The notes beneath the pieces were generated by a model. That model was not told the origin of the DNA, did not search any database, and saw nothing but the letters and a program-made list of their open reading frames with translations. A stretch of 49,222 nucleotides of DNA from JAJZQD01 sp021847735 (lineage in GTDB: Bacteria > Bacillota > Thermincolia > Thermincolales > UBA2595): the NCBI GenBank assembly GCA_027324025.1, contig DAHVYW010000106.1, forward strand, positions 1-49,222, given 5' to 3'. This document shows positions 7,203 to 14,519 of this stretch, piece by piece; the stretch's first letter is position 1; each line of letters begins with the position of its first letter. The position numbers were made by a program, and so were the translations under genes.

Positions 7203-9570
7203 ACCATTTGATGTCAAAGGTGTAGGGCTGTTGGCCCATTAATATATCGTTGTCAGACCCGAGGATAACACTTGCATTCTTTCTATTCCTGTCCAGAGGT
7301 TCCAAAAACACGACTTTTCTGGCTTCCTGGAGGGGTTGCAGCTGGAGGGTGGGCTGTTGGCGAATCCGGTAACTGCCGTTAAGCTCCCCGAATTGCCGGC
7401 TGCCCTGTTTGGCAATTGGGTTTGCCAGGAGAAAAACATCACCGGAAGTGCCTTCGTTTTTCACTGTTAAGAACAAACGGGTTTCCTGTTCCGCAAATTC
7501 CACCTTATCCAGTCTTACCAACTTACCGTTCTGATTGACAGTTTTATTCGGATAAAGGGTATACTGAGAAGGCGCCAAAATTGACCAGGGGTCTTCAATC
7601 CCTTCAGCCTTGTCAGCTATAACCAAGGGAGTCTGCGCATTTTCCGGTGTCTTCGTCGTGTTCTGAATGCTTCCTGTTACTTTGACATAGGAAGTTAACC
7701 CCAGGGTGGAAAGCGGTTTGTTGTAACTGACTACAATGTTTTGGTTTCCGGTCTCCCCATTGGGGTTTACGACTATACTAAACTGGGTGTTGTTATCATT
7801 GATTTCTACTATTTTGTCAAGCCGTCCTACAATATTTACGGGCAGGCCCATATATAGTTTGGGATTATCAAACAGGAGCTTGATATTCTCGTTGGTAAAA
7901 CCGTACTGTTTTGTCAATACGGCTTGCTGGGACAATTGGTTTGAATCCATGTATACCTGGAAACCCAGGATTCCTGTAAAGATAATCAAACTAACTACGG
8001 TTATGGTGGAAAAAAGCTTCTGTTGAGTTTTTAAAAGGGGCCGGAACACCCCGGGGATATACTTCAGCCATTTTTGGGGGCCGGGAGACTGCGATAAACG
8101 TCCCGAATCTGACAATTCCCTGACAGCCAGTAGGAATTCGGCCATACTCCCAAACCTGTCTTCGGGGTTTTTTTCGAGGGCTTTTAAAATCACAAATTCA
8201 AGGTCCGGAGATATTTGATTGTTGATTTTTCTCGGCAATACCGGTTCCAGGTGGACTATTTTGTGAACGATTTCGCCAAGGTGCTCACCGTCAAAGGGCA
8301 TTTTTCCTGTAACAAGGTAGTAAAGCATTACCCCCAGGGAAAATACATCGGATTTTTCTGTTACCGGCCGACCCGTAATCTGTTCCGGTGACATGCTGAC
8401 AGGGGTACCCGCACCGGTATCTTCAAGGGTGAGGTCTGTTGAGTGAGCAAGTTTGGCAATTCCAAAGTCGGTCACCTTTACGGTCCCGTCGTGGGCTACC
8501 AGAATATTTGAAGGTTTTAGGTCCCTGTGAATAACGAGGTTTTCATGGGCATAAACCAGCGCCTTACAGACCTCCTGAATAATCCTCAAGGCATCGTTGA
8601 CAGAAACCTCGTTGTTCCGGACATACTCTTCCAGTGTCTGTCCGTCTACGATTTCCATTACGATAAAGTACTCGCCGGAATCCTCGTAGTAATCATACAC
8701 AGCCACAATATTATCATGCTGCAGTCCTGACGCAATTTGGGCTTCCCTATAGAAACGGTTAACCGCGTTGGGTTCACCCTGGCTTGCCAGGGGTAGTTTT
8801 TTTATGGCGATTTCCTGTTCTAACTTATAGTCAAAACCCCGGTATACTACGCCAAAATTACCGCGGCCCAATTCTTCAAAGGTTTCGTAGCGGTCGCCGG
8901 AGGTTTTGGCAAATTCCAGGAACTTGTCAGGCGAAAAGTATACTGTCTGATCCCTCTGGTCAACAGGGACAAGGAGTTCGGCAAATTGGCCGATGTCCTC
9001 CGAATTATAGTCGCCGCCTTCTCTTCTCATTATATAATCAGCCAGTTCACTGATTCTAAGCACCTTAACCCGCCCGATGTAACCTGGTTTGTCATAATCC
9101 ATTCTAGTTATGTCGGTATCATCGTTGACAAATACCACTATAGGATAGATTTTAAAATTGATCTTTTTCCCGGTCTCATATGCCAGACGGGAACCAAGCA
9201 GAGATTTGACCACCTTTCCATACTGGCTGACCTGATTGGCCGGGTTGCCAATCTTGACTTTCCCGCGTTTGCCGGAACGCTTTCGCTCCTGAACCCAGTT
9301 CCCCATAATTCCGCCAAGAATTGTCCCCTGCATGTTTTTTGTTTCAATTACAAAGATACCGTTGGGGCCAATGACGACATGGTCAATATCAAAAGTAGCA
9401 CCGTGGTAATAAAGGCGGGGAGAATTCAAAATGACATACTGGTCCGAAAGGTTTGCAGCAAGAATTTGAGACACTTTCTCCTCACCGGGCTGCCCGTAAA
9501 CACCGGATATTTTTGAAACTTGTTTTAGAACTTGCCCCATTTTTTGTCCCACCAGTGCTTTTTTTGTCAT
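7201..9570 (-). CDS. NERD domain-Ser/Thr protein kinase, membrane-spanning receptor-like
   Basis: This 789-residue protein has four parts. Residues about 25-150 are a NERD (nuclease-related) domain with the PD-(D/E)xK-like set Asp63, Glu76 and Lys78 (DIDHVVIG, VIETKN). Residues 232-490 are a complete Hanks-type kinase: GRGNFGVVY at 235, Lys257/258, HRDLKPSN at 348-355, DFG at 368-370 and SPE at 394-396. A single transmembrane helix lies at about 521-541. Residues 542-789 form a predicted extracellular beta-rich region. Topology puts the nuclease-like and kinase domains in the cytoplasm and a sensor outside. A second start, the ATG at 9540, has a better ribosome-binding site (GGTGGG, 7 nt) and would remove ten residues. 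NERD-kinase fusions exist in bacteria but their role is poorly known. It is transcribed alone. Confidence 0.92.
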   Translation of the reverse strand: MTKKALVGQKMGQVLKQVSKISGVYGQPGEEKVSQILAANLSDQYVILNSPRLYYHGATFDIDHVVIGPNGIFVIETKNMQGTILGGIMGNWVQERKRSGKRGKVKIGNPANQVSQYGKVVKSLLGSRLAYETGKKINFKIYPIVVFVNDDTDITRMDYDKPGYIGRVKVLRISELADYIMRREGGDYNSEDIGQFAELLVPVDQRDQTVYFSPDKFLEFAKTSGDRYETFEELGRGNFGVVYRGFDYKLEQEIAIKKLPLASQGEPNAVNRFYREAQIASGLQHDNIVAVYDYYEDSGEYFIVMEIVDGQTLEEYVRNNEVSVNDALRIIQEVCKALVYAHENLVIHRDLKPSNILVAHDGTVKVTDFGIAKLAHSTDLTLEDTGAGTPVSMSPEQITGRPVTEKSDVFSLGVMLYYLVTGKMPFDGEHLGEIVHKIVHLEPVLPRKINNQISPDLEFVILKALEKNPEDRFGSMAEFLLAVRELSDSGRLSQSPGPQKWLKYIPGVFRPLLKTQQKLFSTITVVSLIIFTGILGFQVYMDSNQLSQQAVLTKQYGFTNENIKLLFDNPKLYMGLPVNIVGRLDKIVEINDNNTQFSIVVNPNGETGNQNIVVSYNKPLSTLGLTSYVKVTGSIQNTTKTPENAQTPLVIADKAEGIEDPWSILAPSQYTLYPNKTVNQNGKLVRLDKVEFAEQETRLFLTVKNEGTSGDVFLLANPIAKQGSRQFGELNGSYRIRQQPTLQLQPLQEARKVVFLEPLDRNRKNASVILGSDNDILMGQQPYTFDIKW

Positions 9571-9636
9571 CAGGTTCTAAGTATTTATTTTTTTCTACAC
9601 CGGCGCATATAAATCCTTCTTGATATTGTTTCCAAC

Positions 9637-9665
9637 TTGACATTGGAGGCTTTTTCAGGTATATT
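9637..9665 (+). promoter_or_regulatory. Sigma-A promoter of the tRNA-Arg gene
   Basis: A perfect -35 box TTGACA (9637-9642) and TATATT -10 box (9660-9665) are separated by the optimal 17 bp. The -10 box ends 25 bp before the mature tRNA. This is the clearest housekeeping promoter in the window. Confidence 0.88.
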
Positions 9666-9690
9666 AATTAGTGTTCATCAGACTGCATAT

Positions 9691-9765
9691 GCGCCCGTAG
9701 CTCAGTGGATAGAGCGCAGGTCTCCGGAACCTGAAGCGTAGGTTCGATTCCTACTGGGCGCACCA
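9691..9765 (+). tRNA. tRNA-Arg (anticodon CCG)
   Basis: The cloverleaf folds completely. Acceptor GCGCCCG pairs with TGGGCGC (one G-T pair), the D arm is GCTC...GAGC, the anticodon arm CAGGT-CTCCGGA-ACCTG places CCG at positions 34-36, and the T arm is GTAGG-TTCGATT-CCTAC. Discriminator A and CCA are encoded. It reads the codon CGG. It stands alone with its own promoter and terminator. Confidence 0.97.
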
Positions 9766-9777
9766 TTTAAAAAAAAT

Positions 9778-9800
9778 AAGCACCTATGGGTGCTTTTTTT
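9778..9800 (+). terminator. Intrinsic terminator after tRNA-Arg
   Basis: AGCACC-TATG-GGTGCT followed by seven Ts, starting 13 bp after the tRNA. The T-tract runs directly into interspersed repeat copy A. Confidence 0.88.
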
Positions 9801-9915
9801 ATCCCAATTCCAAGACTCCACCTTCTATAAGGTGGAGTTTCCACTTTTCTGCTTCAGTGGGGGTAGAATCCCCCACTGAAGTTTCGATGTTCAGCTTTAG
9901 CTGAACGAGTTCACT
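9797..9915 (+). repeat. Three-hairpin interspersed repeat, copy A
   Basis: This is the first of five near-identical copies of a unit of about 115 bp. In order it holds TTTATCCCAATTCC, hairpin 1 (CTCCACCTT...AAGGTGGAG), hairpin 2 with a perfect 12-bp stem (CTTCAGTGGGGG, loop TAGAAT, CCCCCACTGAAG), the linker TTTCGAT, hairpin 3 (GTTCAGC-TTTA-GCTGAAC), and the end GAGTTCACT. This copy begins in the T-tract of the tRNA-Arg terminator. No protein is encoded. It is best explained as a non-autonomous mobile repeat of the IS200/IS605 type. Confidence 0.9.
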
Positions 9916-9951
9916 TAGAAAAACGGCTGGTTTACGCTGTCAAACCCTAGG

Positions 9952-10071
9952 CTATTCCTTGGTCTTGCCTGCTATCAAGGTGCCCCCTTTTGGTTCATCT
10001 TCGGATTCGGCCCGGGATATTCGCTCTAACCCTATTTCCTCAAGAATTTTGTTAATAAGGTCTTCTGTCAA
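9952..10071 (-). CDS. Small hypothetical protein (39 aa)
   Basis: A minus-strand frame begins with TTG at 10071, preceded by GGGGGG at 8-nt spacing, and ends with TAG. The product starts MTEDLINKILEEIGLERI and ends GGTLIAGKTKE. It is charged, helical in its first half, and has natural-looking codon choice. No family is recognised. It lies 117 bp downstream of the DNA glycosylase gene and just past repeat copy A, whose end is 37 bp away. Confidence 0.45.
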   Translation of the reverse strand: MTEDLINKILEEIGLERISRAESEDEPKGGTLIAGKTKE

Positions 10072-10187
10072 AAACTATTCCCCCCATTTTCATGAAATAA
10101 AAAACACAGGCAAACAACAACCCATGTTGGAAAAAATTGAAGATAAAATATAATATGCTGCCAGGGACTAAAATATGAATGGTTTTT

Positions 10188-10871
10188 TCAGATTTTTTTT
10201 GCATAACTGCAATACCCGTTAACTGGGCACTCGGAGCATTTAGGTTTGCTGTTGCCACAAAACCGGTTCCCCACTCCCACGATCAGGGCATGAAATTCGT
10301 TATACAAGGATACATCTGGGGATAAATGCCGCATGAAAAACGACTGCATCCCGGCATAAGATATGTCATCACCGAAAAAACCAAGCCTGGAAAATATCCG
10401 CCTAGTATAAGCATCCACCACAAAGACGGGTTTTTCGGCGGCATACAGGATGATGCTATCCGCCGTTTCAGGGCCTATACCGTAGATACTGAGCAGTTCT
10501 TCCCTCAGTTCGGCCAATTCTTTGTAAAAAAGCCTATCTAAATCACCGTTGTACTTTTCCCTGACGTGGGCTACAAAAGCCTTGAGTTTTTTGGCCTTCA
10601 TCCTGAAATACATAGTAGGAACTATGCATTTCTCAATCTCCCCGGGGGGACTCTGGTACATACTGTTTAAATCCAGCAACCCGGCTTCTTTTAAATTATC
10701 TATAGCCCTGGCCACGTTCTTCCATGAAACGCTTTGGGTTAATATTGCCCCGACACATATTTCAAAAGCTGTATCCCCCGGCCACCAGCCCCGCGGGCCG
10801 AAATGTTTAGACATGTCGTTATAAATGCCTGTTAATCTGGTGCCGGTCTGTTTCTTACTGTCTACGGCCAT
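10188..10871 (-). CDS. HhH-GPD DNA glycosylase with [4Fe-4S] cluster, endonuclease III-related
   Basis: This 227-residue base-excision repair glycosylase has a helix-hairpin-helix YGIGPETADSI near residue 130, then VFVVDAYTRR with the conserved catalytic Asp, and a C-terminal cluster motif of four cysteines (C-x6-C-x2-C-x5-C, in FCGNSKPKCSECPVNGYC). In true endonuclease III the hairpin reads G-x-G-x-K-T-A and its Lys makes the lyase. Here the position is Glu (GPETA), so it should be a monofunctional glycosylase, as in the MagIII-like branch that removes alkylated bases. The ATG has GGAGG 7 nt upstream. Confidence 0.87.
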   Translation of the reverse strand: MAVDSKKQTGTRLTGIYNDMSKHFGPRGWWPGDTAFEICVGAILTQSVSWKNVARAIDNLKEAGLLDLNSMYQSPPGEIEKCIVPTMYFRMKAKKLKAFVAHVREKYNGDLDRLFYKELAELREELLSIYGIGPETADSIILYAAEKPVFVVDAYTRRIFSRLGFFGDDISYAGMQSFFMRHLSPDVSLYNEFHALIVGVGNRFCGNSKPKCSECPVNGYCSYAKKI

Positions 10872-11020
10872 ATTATGTCCTCCAGTGCTTTAGCGCTTAG
10901 AACCGCGGCCTACCCCCGGCGGGTAAAAACGAGTATAGCGCGAAGACCGTTTCACTGAGGCCGGAGGCGTACTTAAATGTACTAGACAAAGTTTTTCAAC
11001 AGCCGTAGGACTGACTTATG

Positions 11021-11329
11021 TCAGTCCTGTTTCTCAAACTTAGCCCACCTCTTCTTATCATGAGCTGTGTTTCTGCCTTCCCAGTCACTGCAGGCGGTTA
11101 TTTTTTGGCGCTCCGAGGCAGAAAAACGGCAGACGTCATTCTTCTTTTTGCACTTCTCACAAATTCTGCCCCCCTGCCGGTCCTTGTTTGTAAATTCGTT
11201 TGCTTCAAACCTCAGGCGGCAAGCAGAACAAAGCCATTTCCCGTCTTTCTGGCTGCCGGTGGTGGTTGTATATGCAGGTTTTTTGCAGACTGCGCATCTT
11301 TTTACAGGCATTCTCTCTGTTTCTCCCAT
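11021..11329 (-). CDS. Zinc-ribbon protein of unknown function
   Basis: This 102-residue protein has many cysteine pairs (CAVC, CSAC, CEKC and a C...C further on), enough for one or two zinc ribbons, and a strongly basic, charged C-terminal half. A second Met at residue 7 is another possible start. The stop codon lies inside a hairpin (AGGACTGAC-ATAA-GTCAGTCCT) that lacks a T-tract. No specific family is recognised. Nucleic-acid or protein binding is a guess from the fold. Confidence 0.65.
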   Translation of the reverse strand: MGETERMPVKRCAVCKKPAYTTTTGSQKDGKWLCSACRLRFEANEFTNKDRQGGRICEKCKKKNDVCRFSASERQKITACSDWEGRNTAHDKKRWAKFEKQD

Positions 11330-11400
11330 TGTCGAAATCTATTGGTTATTTTTTCGACAACCAGCTAATATCTTCCTGCTGCAGTCTGTATCTTTTTTGA

Positions 11401-12072
11401 TTAGGGTTCTTTTCCCTGAACCGAGGTTCTTTTGGTCTTTTTCATGATTAAGTAAGGGATTAGGATAAGTGCCGCCATAATAGTTGCTCCAAGGATGTAA
11501 TTTTTAGTGTGCAGCAGGCTGTAGCCCAACAGCGTGTATCCGATAATAAACGGCAGTTTCCCCAGGGCTGACGCCAGAAGGAACCATAGAAAATTCAACC
11601 TGCTCACCCCTGCCGAAATATTTATCAGGGGTGCAGGGAAATACGGGAGGAGCCTTAAAGCCAGGATGATCAGAAAACCCCGGAACCCATTCATTTGCTC
11701 AATTTGCTTCAGGGAGTCTCTCTTATATCTCTTTGCTGCCCATTCATAACCCAGCTTTCTTGATACAAAAAAGGTTATAGAGGCCCCTAATAGGGTTCCC
11801 AGCCAGGTAATCAGTATTCCGTTTGAAAAACCGAAAAGTACCCCGTTGGCGCTGCACAAGATGACAAAAGGGATAACCGGAATGATGGCCTGGAACACGG
11901 TGATGAATAATACTGTCAAAGGCATCACAGCCCCAAAGGATTTGGAATAATCAACAAACCCTTCGACGGTCGATATCTCCCTAAGTGATATCGGTTTATA
12001 TATGTACAGGCCCAGCAGCAGCAAAAACATTATTACTAAACTGAGTATAAAATTGTTGGTTATTCGTTTCAC
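11401..12072 (-). CDS. TVP38/TMEM64 (VTT-domain) membrane protein
   Basis: This 223-residue polytopic membrane protein of the DedA/VTT superfamily has an N-terminal helix, then PVIPFVILCSANGVLFGF, a loop with TLLGASITFFVSRKLG, the conserved LRLLPYFPAPLINISAG segment, and a final helix before a basic tail. VTT proteins are linked to membrane lipid handling and envelope homeostasis. The local context gives no further clue, since the neighbours are unrelated. Confidence 0.88.
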   Translation of the reverse strand: MKRITNNFILSLVIMFLLLLGLYIYKPISLREISTVEGFVDYSKSFGAVMPLTVLFITVFQAIIPVIPFVILCSANGVLFGFSNGILITWLGTLLGASITFFVSRKLGYEWAAKRYKRDSLKQIEQMNGFRGFLIILALRLLPYFPAPLINISAGVSRLNFLWFLLASALGKLPFIIGYTLLGYSLLHTKNYILGATIMAALILIPYLIMKKTKRTSVQGKEP

Positions 12073-12203
12073 CGGACACCTTCCCTTTTTGCTAATGTAA
12101 ATAATATTCTAATGGGGATTATATGTAGACCGTTTCAATTAAAGAACACCTAATTAAACTGCCCTTAATACCCGTTAAGACAGCACTCAAACACCCGTTT
12201 TAC

Positions 12204-12230
12204 AAAAAAAGCAGTCCTTTGCGGACGGCC
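12204..12230 (-). terminator. Intrinsic terminator after the Cys-rich small gene
   Basis: The minus strand reads GCCGTCC-GCAAA-GGACTGC (one mismatch) followed by seven Ts, 4 bp after the stop codon of the gene at 12234. Confidence 0.75.
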
Positions 12231-12233
12231 CGA

Positions 12234-12386
12234 CTAGTTGCTTTTCGCAGATATTTGATTGCTGGTTTTCTGTTTGTAATACTCGCACGCACACTCCACT
12301 TCTGTGAGCCTGTCACCGCCAATTACATTTAATAAACATTCACCGTCTGCGGCATGAATGCAGTTAGCAAAACACGGTAAGCCCAC
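12234..12386 (-). CDS. Small cysteine-rich protein (50 aa)
   Basis: A GTG start at 12386 is preceded by GAGGGTG with 7-nt spacing, and the gene is followed at once by an intrinsic terminator. The product has five cysteines arranged C-x3-C-x7-C-x14-C-x-C (C5, C9, C17, C32, C34), with HAADGEC and CACEYYKQ. This matches the look of very short clostridial Cys-rich proteins often labelled hydroxymyristoyl-ACP dehydratase in databases without support. It probably binds metal. It lies about 50 bp downstream of the LysR-membrane protein pair and may be part of that transcript. Confidence 0.7.
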   Translation of the reverse strand: MGLPCFANCIHAADGECLLNVIGGDRLTEVECACEYYKQKTSNQISAKSN

Positions 12387-12438
12387 TTGTAATCACCCTC
12401 TTTTTGGAGATAGCTTCTCCAAAGGGGCGGATAATATC

Positions 12439-12969
12439 CTAATTTTCCTTTAAAACACTCTCTTTTTCAATTATTTCTTCCTCGGGTGCCGGAGCAGGCA
12501 GGAACTCACCTTCGTTGTAAGGTGGTTCATATAAGTGAGCCAAAATTCCCACGACGAATAATAAACCAAATAATACGCCCCATACCGTTGGGCTAATAAC
12601 ACCTAAAATAATATTCTCTTGCAAAAGGGACAAAGGCCCGGCAAACCATGCGTAAATATTAATTCCGTAGCCATAAATTAACGAACCAAACAGAAAGGCT
12701 GTCCATAGGAGCAGCAATTTATACTTGGGGTAGTTAAAACGGTATCCCTTGCTGGGCAGAACACTAAAAACATTTAAGAAAACAAATTTGGCCAGTCCTT
12801 TAAAAATACCGGCAACCACTCCCGCCGGAATCAACAAAGCAATAACTTTATGAGTATTGGCATTTACCCGGTATAACAAAACAGTAGCACAGATACCTAT
12901 AATAAATCCTATGAACATGTCTCGAGATACAGTGACCATAGCGCGGAGGACAAATAGAAGTCTTTTCAT
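12439..12969 (-). CDS. Four-helix membrane protein of unknown function
   Basis: This 176-residue protein has hydrophobic helices at about residues 17-35, 42-62, 85-105 and 120-145. An acidic, proline-rich cytoplasmic tail (PAPAPEEEIIEKES) follows. The ATG overlaps the TAA of the upstream LysR gene (TAATG), so the two are translationally coupled and probably functionally linked. No transporter signature is recognised. Confidence 0.75.
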   Translation of the reverse strand: MKRLLFVLRAMVTVSRDMFIGFIIGICATVLLYRVNANTHKVIALLIPAGVVAGIFKGLAKFVFLNVFSVLPSKGYRFNYPKYKLLLLWTAFLFGSLIYGYGINIYAWFAGPLSLLQENIILGVISPTVWGVLFGLLFVVGILAHLYEPPYNEGEFLPAPAPEEEIIEKESVLKEN

Positions 12970-13892
12970 TATATTTTACTCCGTTTCCAGCCGTTCACCA
13001 ACACTTTTTGGGATTCCAAATAACCTAAAAATGCCTTGACGGCGTAGCTCTGGTACTTATTATCATTCCATGCCAGGTACAGCGACCTTTGAAGGTCAAT
13101 TCCCGGCACACTGATTTCCCGTATTTTACCGAGCTCCAAGGCATCACCTGCCGCCAGCCGGGAAACAACACTTAACCCCAGACCGTTTTGCACAGCGGTA
13201 ATTACAGCTCTGGTGCTGCCCAGTTCCATTATGACACGCAGTTTATGGGTGTCAATTCCGGATTTCTTCAGTTGTTCAAAAAGGACCATCCGGGTTCCCG
13301 ACTCAGATTCCCTTAAAACAAGGTTGGACGCGGCTAATTCCTTGAGGCTCATTTGTTTTACCGGGTCAACTTCCTGCGGCTGGCCAATGACAATTAATTC
13401 ATCCTTCATAAACTCTTCCAGGTGAAGGGCATCATTTTTTACGCGGGCACCAATCATACCTATGTCGGCGGTCCTCTTCATAAGCTGTTCGGCCACAATG
13501 CCGGTATCGGCAATTTTCAGGCTTAGTTCCACTCCCGGGTAAATCTTGTTGAAGCCCCCAACCAAACATGGTAGTACGTACTCCCCAGGGATGGTGCTGG
13601 CAGCAAGAAAGATCTTCCCCTTCCGGACGCCCTTCAACTCATCAAGGGAACCCATAAAAACGTCGTAAAGTGAGATTATTTTTTGGGCTTCCTGGAAAAA
13701 AATCTGGCCGGCTTCAGTCAAAACCATGTTTTTGTCGTTTCTTTCCATGAGGCTTACTTCCAGTCTTTCCTCCAGGGCTTTAATTTGTGCACTGATGGCC
13801 GGCTGGGTCATGTAAAGAAGCTTTGCGGCTTTCGTAAAGCTCTTGTTTTCCGCTACCGTTATAAATGCTTTTAACTGGCGCAAACTGAACAT
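12969..13892 (-). CDS. LysR-family transcriptional regulator
   Basis: This 307-residue protein has the N-terminal winged helix LRQLKAFITVAENKSFTKAAKLLYMTQPAIS (in two runs around residues 3-35), then a linker helix and a periplasmic-binding-protein-like effector domain beginning GKIFLAAS. It is close in form to CysL-type regulators. The ATG at 13892 has GGAG 7-8 nt upstream. A GTG three codons earlier overlaps that site. It is divergent from the membrane protein at 14064 and coupled to the one at 12439, either of which could be its target. Confidence 0.92.
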   Translation of the reverse strand: MFSLRQLKAFITVAENKSFTKAAKLLYMTQPAISAQIKALEERLEVSLMERNDKNMVLTEAGQIFFQEAQKIISLYDVFMGSLDELKGVRKGKIFLAASTIPGEYVLPCLVGGFNKIYPGVELSLKIADTGIVAEQLMKRTADIGMIGARVKNDALHLEEFMKDELIVIGQPQEVDPVKQMSLKELAASNLVLRESESGTRMVLFEQLKKSGIDTHKLRVIMELGSTRAVITAVQNGLGLSVVSRLAAGDALELGKIREISVPGIDLQRSLYLAWNDNKYQSYAVKAFLGYLESQKVLVNGWKRSKI

Positions 13893-13914
13893 ATTTCGCA
13901 CTCCGTTTATCTAT

Positions 13915-13928
13915 AATAATCTATTATT
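13915..13928. promoter_or_regulatory. Palindrome AATAAT-CT-ATTATT upstream of the LysR gene
   Basis: A perfect 6-2-6 inverted repeat lies 22 bp upstream of the LysR start, inside the 171-bp divergent region. LysR proteins usually bind such dyads to control themselves and the divergent gene. AT-rich dyads arise easily by chance, so this is only a candidate. Confidence 0.35.
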
Positions 13929-14063
13929 TCGCTGATAAAACTATTTTCCCTGCCCGCAATTAACAAATAATGCGGCCCAATAACTAAGCGCGGCCTTAGT
14001 TCCTGGATAGTACTCCGGTTTATTGAACAAATTAAAAAGTATAAACACAAGGAGGCTAAAATT

Positions 14064-14519
14064 ATGAAAGACACAATTGCTTTGGGTACCTTTGCAGGGG
14101 CCGTAGCTACTCTAGTCCTGAACCTGCTGACATTTCTAGCCAGGCTGGTCGGTATAAGAACAAGTACACCTTGGGATGTGGCTGCATTGCTGTTCCTTAA
14201 CGAACGGTATTTGGGTACCGGGGCGGGTTTTATCATAGGTTTTTTCGGCAGTATGGCCCTGGGAATTGCTACAGGAGTTGTCACTTCCGTATTAGTAAAA
14301 TTTACGGGCAGTGACTATGCGATGTTAAAAGGAGTACTGGCAGCCGAAGCCCTGGGCTTTGCCGGTATCAGCCTTTTTGCACCTATTCTTGGAATTGCGG
14401 GTTTTCTAAAGTTTGAACCGGCATCAAATTTCTTCGCTCTTGTCGGCCTTTTTGTTTTCGGGCTTACTGCTGGGTATATTATCAAAAAACTACAGAGGGT
14501 CGATGAAGCTGTCTCTTAA
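14064..14519 (+). CDS. Small integral membrane protein, unknown function
   Basis: This 151-residue protein has four predicted helices (about 5-30, 52-77, 88-115 and 122-143) and a glycine/alanine-rich core. The shape is similar to YqhR/DUF1440-type proteins, but I cannot assign it firmly. The ATG has GGAGG with 8-nt spacing. It is transcribed divergently from the LysR regulator, a common arrangement for a regulated target. The 3' end overlaps convergent murI by 30 bp. Confidence 0.78.
   Translation: MKDTIALGTFAGAVATLVLNLLTFLARLVGIRTSTPWDVAALLFLNERYLGTGAGFIIGFFGSMALGIATGVVTSVLVKFTGSDYAMLKGVLAAEALGFAGISLFAPILGIAGFLKFEPASNFFALVGLFVFGLTAGYIIKKLQRVDEAVS

Noticed and set aside
6958..7242. A 94-codon plus-strand frame between the methyltransferase and the NERD kinase
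   Set aside because: It runs through the terminator hairpin and T-tract at 7176-7202, shows no domain and lacks a ribosome-binding site.
13907..14284. A 125-codon minus-strand frame overlapping the membrane protein gene at 14064
   Set aside because: It is antisense to a gene with a clear ribosome-binding site and membrane-helix pattern, and has no ribosome-binding site of its own.
14484..14519. Overlapping ends of the 14064 gene and murI as a frameshift or annotation error
   Set aside because: Both proteins reach their normal family ends; a 30-bp convergent overlap is ordinary.
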